5,815 nucleotides of DNA from Chromatiales bacterium (GTDB lineage Bacteria; Pseudomonadota; Gammaproteobacteria; Chromatiales; Chromatiaceae), in the NCBI GenBank assembly GCA_024762485.1, contig JANTHH010000176.1, positions 1-5,815 of the forward strand, written 5' to 3'. Numbering within the stretch: position 1 is the first letter of the stretch; the number at the start of each line of letters is the position of its first letter. The notes beneath the pieces were generated by a model, which was not told the origin of the DNA, ran no database searches, and saw only the letters and a program-made list of their open reading frames with translations. This document shows positions 3,464 through 5,815 of this stretch, one piece after another. The position numbers and the translations under genes were made by a program.

Positions 3464-5743
3464 TCACCACAACGCCGCCTGCCGGCGGGCATGGGAGACC
3501 GGCCCGTGCAATCGGCCGTCGGCGGCAAAGCGGTAGCTGATCGCACCCTCATCGGCGGTGTTCAACACGCGGCTGCCCGCGGCCTGCCAGCGCGCCATCA
3601 CCTCAGGCACGGGAAAGCCGTAACGGTTGCGCCAGCCGGCGGAGACCAGCACATCCCGCGCCGCCACGGTGGCGATGAAGCCGGCGGTCGAGGAGCTGCG
3701 GCTGCCATGATGCGGCGCGGTGACCACATCAACACCACCCGACGCCAGGACGCGGCTCAGGCGTTGCTCGGAGGCGGCCTCGATGTCACCTGTGAGCAGC
3801 ACCTTGCCTGCGGCGTTGCTGACCCTGAGCACGCAGGAGGCGTCGTTGCCGGTAGCATGATGCCCAGAGGCGGGGTGGAGTATCTCCAGCAGTACCCCGT
3901 CCCAGCGCCACTGCCGGCCGGCGACGCACGGTTCTGCGGTGATCCCACGCAGACGGGCAGGTTCGCCGCTGAGCCGTACGTTCGCAGACATTTCCGCCAG
4001 CAGTCCCCTGGCGCCGCCGGCGTGGTCCTTGTCGCCATGGCTGAGGATCAGCAGGTCTATCTTGTCCAGCCCCAGTTGGCGCAGGTAAGGCGCCACCACC
4101 GCTGACCCGGTGTTGAAGCCGGAGCGAAACCCCGGCCCGGTGTCGTAGACCAGGACGTGGTCACGGGTACGTACCACCGCCGCGGTCCCCTGGCCGACGT
4201 CGAGCAGCGTGAACAGGAAACCGCCTGTTGCCGGCCGATTCACATTCACCAGCAACAATGGCAGGCAGGCGACAAGGCCCAGGTAGCGGCCTGGCACACC
4301 ACGGGGCAGCATCAGCAGGAAGATCCCCGGCAGCGCCAATGCCAGTGCGGCCAGAGAAGGCCGTGGCAGGCCTTGCACCACACCCTCCACATCGGCGAGC
4401 AGTTGCAGCCCCGCCAGCCCCCGGTCGAGCAGCCAGCCTGCCAGGCCGAGGCAGGCATCGGACAGCAGCGGGAGCGGCAACAGGATGCCCAGCAGGGCCA
4501 GGGGCACGATCAGCAGGCTGAAGAAGGGGATGGCGAACAGATTCACCAGCGGCCCCAGCCACGGCACCTGCTGAAAAAAGAACAGCAGCAGGGGTGCAAG
4601 CCCCAACGCCACGGCCCACTGCAGCTTCACCCACTGTCCGATCCGTGACCAACCACGCGGTGGACCGTCGATAACCACCAATATCGCCGCAACGGCAAGG
4701 AAGGACAGCCAGAATCCTGCGGATGACACCGCAGCCGGATCGAACAACAGCACCGCGATCAATGCCAGTGCCAGACCCTGCCCGGGCCGCAGCGGCCGGC
4801 GCAGCAATATGGCGCCCAGCAACACCAGCAACATCAGCAATGCACGCTGGGTCGGCAGGGAAAAGCCGGCCAGGGCCGCGTAACCCAGGGCACCAGCAAG
4901 CCCGGCCCAGGCGGCGGCCTGCTGTGCCGGCAGGCGACGGCAAAGGGACGGGATCCGCCGCCAGCCGGCATTGGTCAGCCACATCAGCAAGCCGGCCACC
5001 AATCCGACATGCAGGCCGGAGATGGCCACCAGGTGATTGGTGCCGGTACGGCGGAACACCCGCCACTGCGATTCGGAAATGCCACTGCGATCGCCCAGCG
5101 TCAATGCACGCAGCAGGGCAGCGGACGTTGGATTCACCGGTGCGCTGTCGATGCCTTCCGCCAGCTGCTGCCGCCAATGGTCGAGCGACCAGCCCGGCGC
5201 TGCGGCAAGGCGTCGGGTCCCCTCACCGTCGCGTACGTAGCCGGTGTAACGGATACCCTGCCGGTACAGCCACCCCCGGTAATCGAAACTGCCCGGATTG
5301 CGGTAGCTGCGGGCCGGTTTCAGACGCAGCCGCAACTGCCAGCGCTCGCCGCTGTATACCGGGACCGCCGCACGATACCAGGCCACGCGCAGACGCCAGC
5401 GGCCATGCTGCTCCCGGCCGGTATCCACGTCCACCAGGCTGTCGGCGTCGAGGCGGAAACGCCGGGCATCCCCCGATGATGTGGGAAGCCCCGTGATCCG
5501 CCCGGTCACCAGCAGGTCGCGACCCCACAACGAGGGGTCGAGGAGTGGTGGCTCATTAAGAAGGGCCCAGCCATGAGACCCGGCGAAGGCCAGCAGAAAG
5601 CTGGCGGGCAGGCGGAGGCTTCGATACCTCAATGCGAGAAGCCCGGGAAGAAGGCTTGCCAGCAGCCAGACGGCCGGCGGCAAGACACCGAGCTGTTGAA
5701 ACGACAGGACCGCGGCCGTGATGACCATGGCATGTACGATCAT
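3464..5743 (-). CDS. comEC: DNA internalization protein ComEC/Rec2
   Basis: ComEC forms the inner-membrane channel that brings single-stranded DNA into the cytoplasm during natural transformation. From the ATG at 5741-5743 it is 759 residues. A GTG at 5789-5791 would add 16. Both have AGGGA 6-7 bases upstream. I prefer the ATG because a hairpin covers the GTG, but this is not certain. In the 775-residue numbering, two or three hydrophobic segments (about 17-78) precede a DUF4131-type soluble domain (about 90-195). The Competence domain (about 225-500) carries ALTLGDRSGIS and the signature AISGLHVGLVAGL (256-268), then many membrane helices. The C-terminal metallo-beta-lactamase-like domain (about 525-765) has LDVGQG (530-535), YDTG, SHGDKDH (584-590), LLTGDIE and APHHGSRSSS (692-701). 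All expected parts are present with no frameshift. Where families often have NRYGHP this protein has NRYGFP (722-727). A 155-base gap separates it from exbB. Confidence 0.95.
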   Translation of the reverse strand: MIVHAMVITAAVLSFQQLGVLPPAVWLLASLLPGLLALRYRSLRLPASFLLAFAGSHGWALLNEPPLLDPSLWGRDLLVTGRITGLPTSSGDARRFRLDADSLVDVDTGREQHGRWRLRVAWYRAAVPVYSGERWQLRLRLKPARSYRNPGSFDYRGWLYRQGIRYTGYVRDGEGTRRLAAAPGWSLDHWRQQLAEGIDSAPVNPTSAALLRALTLGDRSGISESQWRVFRRTGTNHLVAISGLHVGLVAGLLMWLTNAGWRRIPSLCRRLPAQQAAAWAGLAGALGYAALAGFSLPTQRALLMLLVLLGAILLRRPLRPGQGLALALIAVLLFDPAAVSSAGFWLSFLAVAAILVVIDGPPRGWSRIGQWVKLQWAVALGLAPLLLFFFQQVPWLGPLVNLFAIPFFSLLIVPLALLGILLPLPLLSDACLGLAGWLLDRGLAGLQLLADVEGVVQGLPRPSLAALALALPGIFLLMLPRGVPGRYLGLVACLPLLLVNVNRPATGGFLFTLLDVGQGTAAVVRTRDHVLVYDTGPGFRSGFNTGSAVVAPYLRQLGLDKIDLLILSHGDKDHAGGARGLLAEMSANVRLSGEPARLRGITAEPCVAGRQWRWDGVLLEILHPASGHHATGNDASCVLRVSNAAGKVLLTGDIEAASEQRLSRVLASGGVDVVTAPHHGSRSSSTAGFIATVAARDVLVSAGWRNRYGFPVPEVMARWQAAGSRVLNTADEGAISYRFAADGRLHGPVSHARRQAALW

Positions 5744-5787
5744 TTTCCATCCCTGGCGGGGCAAGGCGCGGGCGCGATGCCATGAGG

Positions 5788-5811
5788 CCACGGGGCAATC
5801 CCTGCCCGTGG
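5788..5811. promoter_or_regulatory. Hairpin overlapping the alternative comEC GTG start
   Basis: CCACGGGGCA (5788-5797) pairs with TGCCCGTGG (5803-5811) with one bulged G and a five-base loop. On the minus strand the stem contains the alternative GTG start (5791-5789), and its AGGGA ribosome-binding site (5803-5799) lies mostly in the loop. It may be the terminator of a gene beyond the window edge, though no T-run is visible, or a structure that blocks the GTG and favours the ATG 48 bases on. The window ends 4 bases beyond it, so its context is unknown. Confidence 0.4.
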
Positions 5812-5815
5812 CGTG

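Noticed and set aside
3311..4105. Plus-strand open frame of 264 codons opposite the comEC 3' end and the intergenic gap
   Set aside because: Most of it is antisense to the conserved metallo-beta-lactamase-like domain of ComEC. The part in the gap runs through the promoter and hairpins and resembles no known protein.
4161..5177. Second minus-strand frame (338 codons) within comEC
   Set aside because: It is an Ala/Gly/Arg-rich shifted reading of the transmembrane region of comEC. The comEC frame carries all the conserved motifs without interruption.
4723..5496. Plus-strand frame of 257 codons opposite the comEC N-terminal half
   Set aside because: It is an Arg/Pro/Ala-rich antisense shadow with no domain.

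Overview
The window looks like chromosomal DNA from a high-GC gammaproteobacterium. The evidence is the minus-strand gene order comEC - exbB - exbD - lpxK - ycaR - kdsB, which from general knowledge is the arrangement seen in Pseudomonas and many sulfur-oxidising or Chromatiales-like gammaproteobacteria. In Enterobacteria msbA sits where exbB-exbD sit here. The genus cannot be read from the sequence. All six genes are intact and share the same GC-rich codon use, and no transposase, phage gene, tRNA, rRNA or CRISPR array is visible.

Layout, following transcription on the minus strand (right to left). comEC runs from about 5743 (or 5791) to 3464 and encodes a full-length ComEC/Rec2 DNA-uptake channel with a C-terminal metallo-beta-lactamase-like domain. 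A 155-base gap (3309-3463) holds a stem-loop just after comEC, a plausible sigma70-type promoter and a hairpin in the presumed leader of exbB. exbB (3308-2697) and exbD (2700-2269) overlap by four bases and encode an inner-membrane proton-channel pair. lpxK (2258-1275), ycaR (1282-1094) and kdsB (1090-329) follow with gaps or overlaps of only 3 to 10 bases, so exbB to kdsB reads as one translationally coupled operon.

How the genes fit together. LpxK (lipid A 4'-kinase) and KdsB (CMP-Kdo synthetase) supply the phosphorylated lipid A and the activated Kdo that are joined to build the LPS core. YcaR is a small Trm112-like zinc-ribbon protein habitually found between them. ExbB/ExbD add an envelope energy-transduction module without a TonB gene in view. 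comEC lies upstream and probably has its own expression signals.

Bases 1-328, downstream of kdsB, contain no convincing gene. They hold several repeat-like structures: a REP-like GTAG hairpin, a TATTGCA-containing stretch, and a large interrupted inverted repeat with a partial tandem copy of one arm. This non-coding cluster is the least ordinary part of the window. The genes themselves are a conserved housekeeping block, and I see no evidence of an undescribed system in them.
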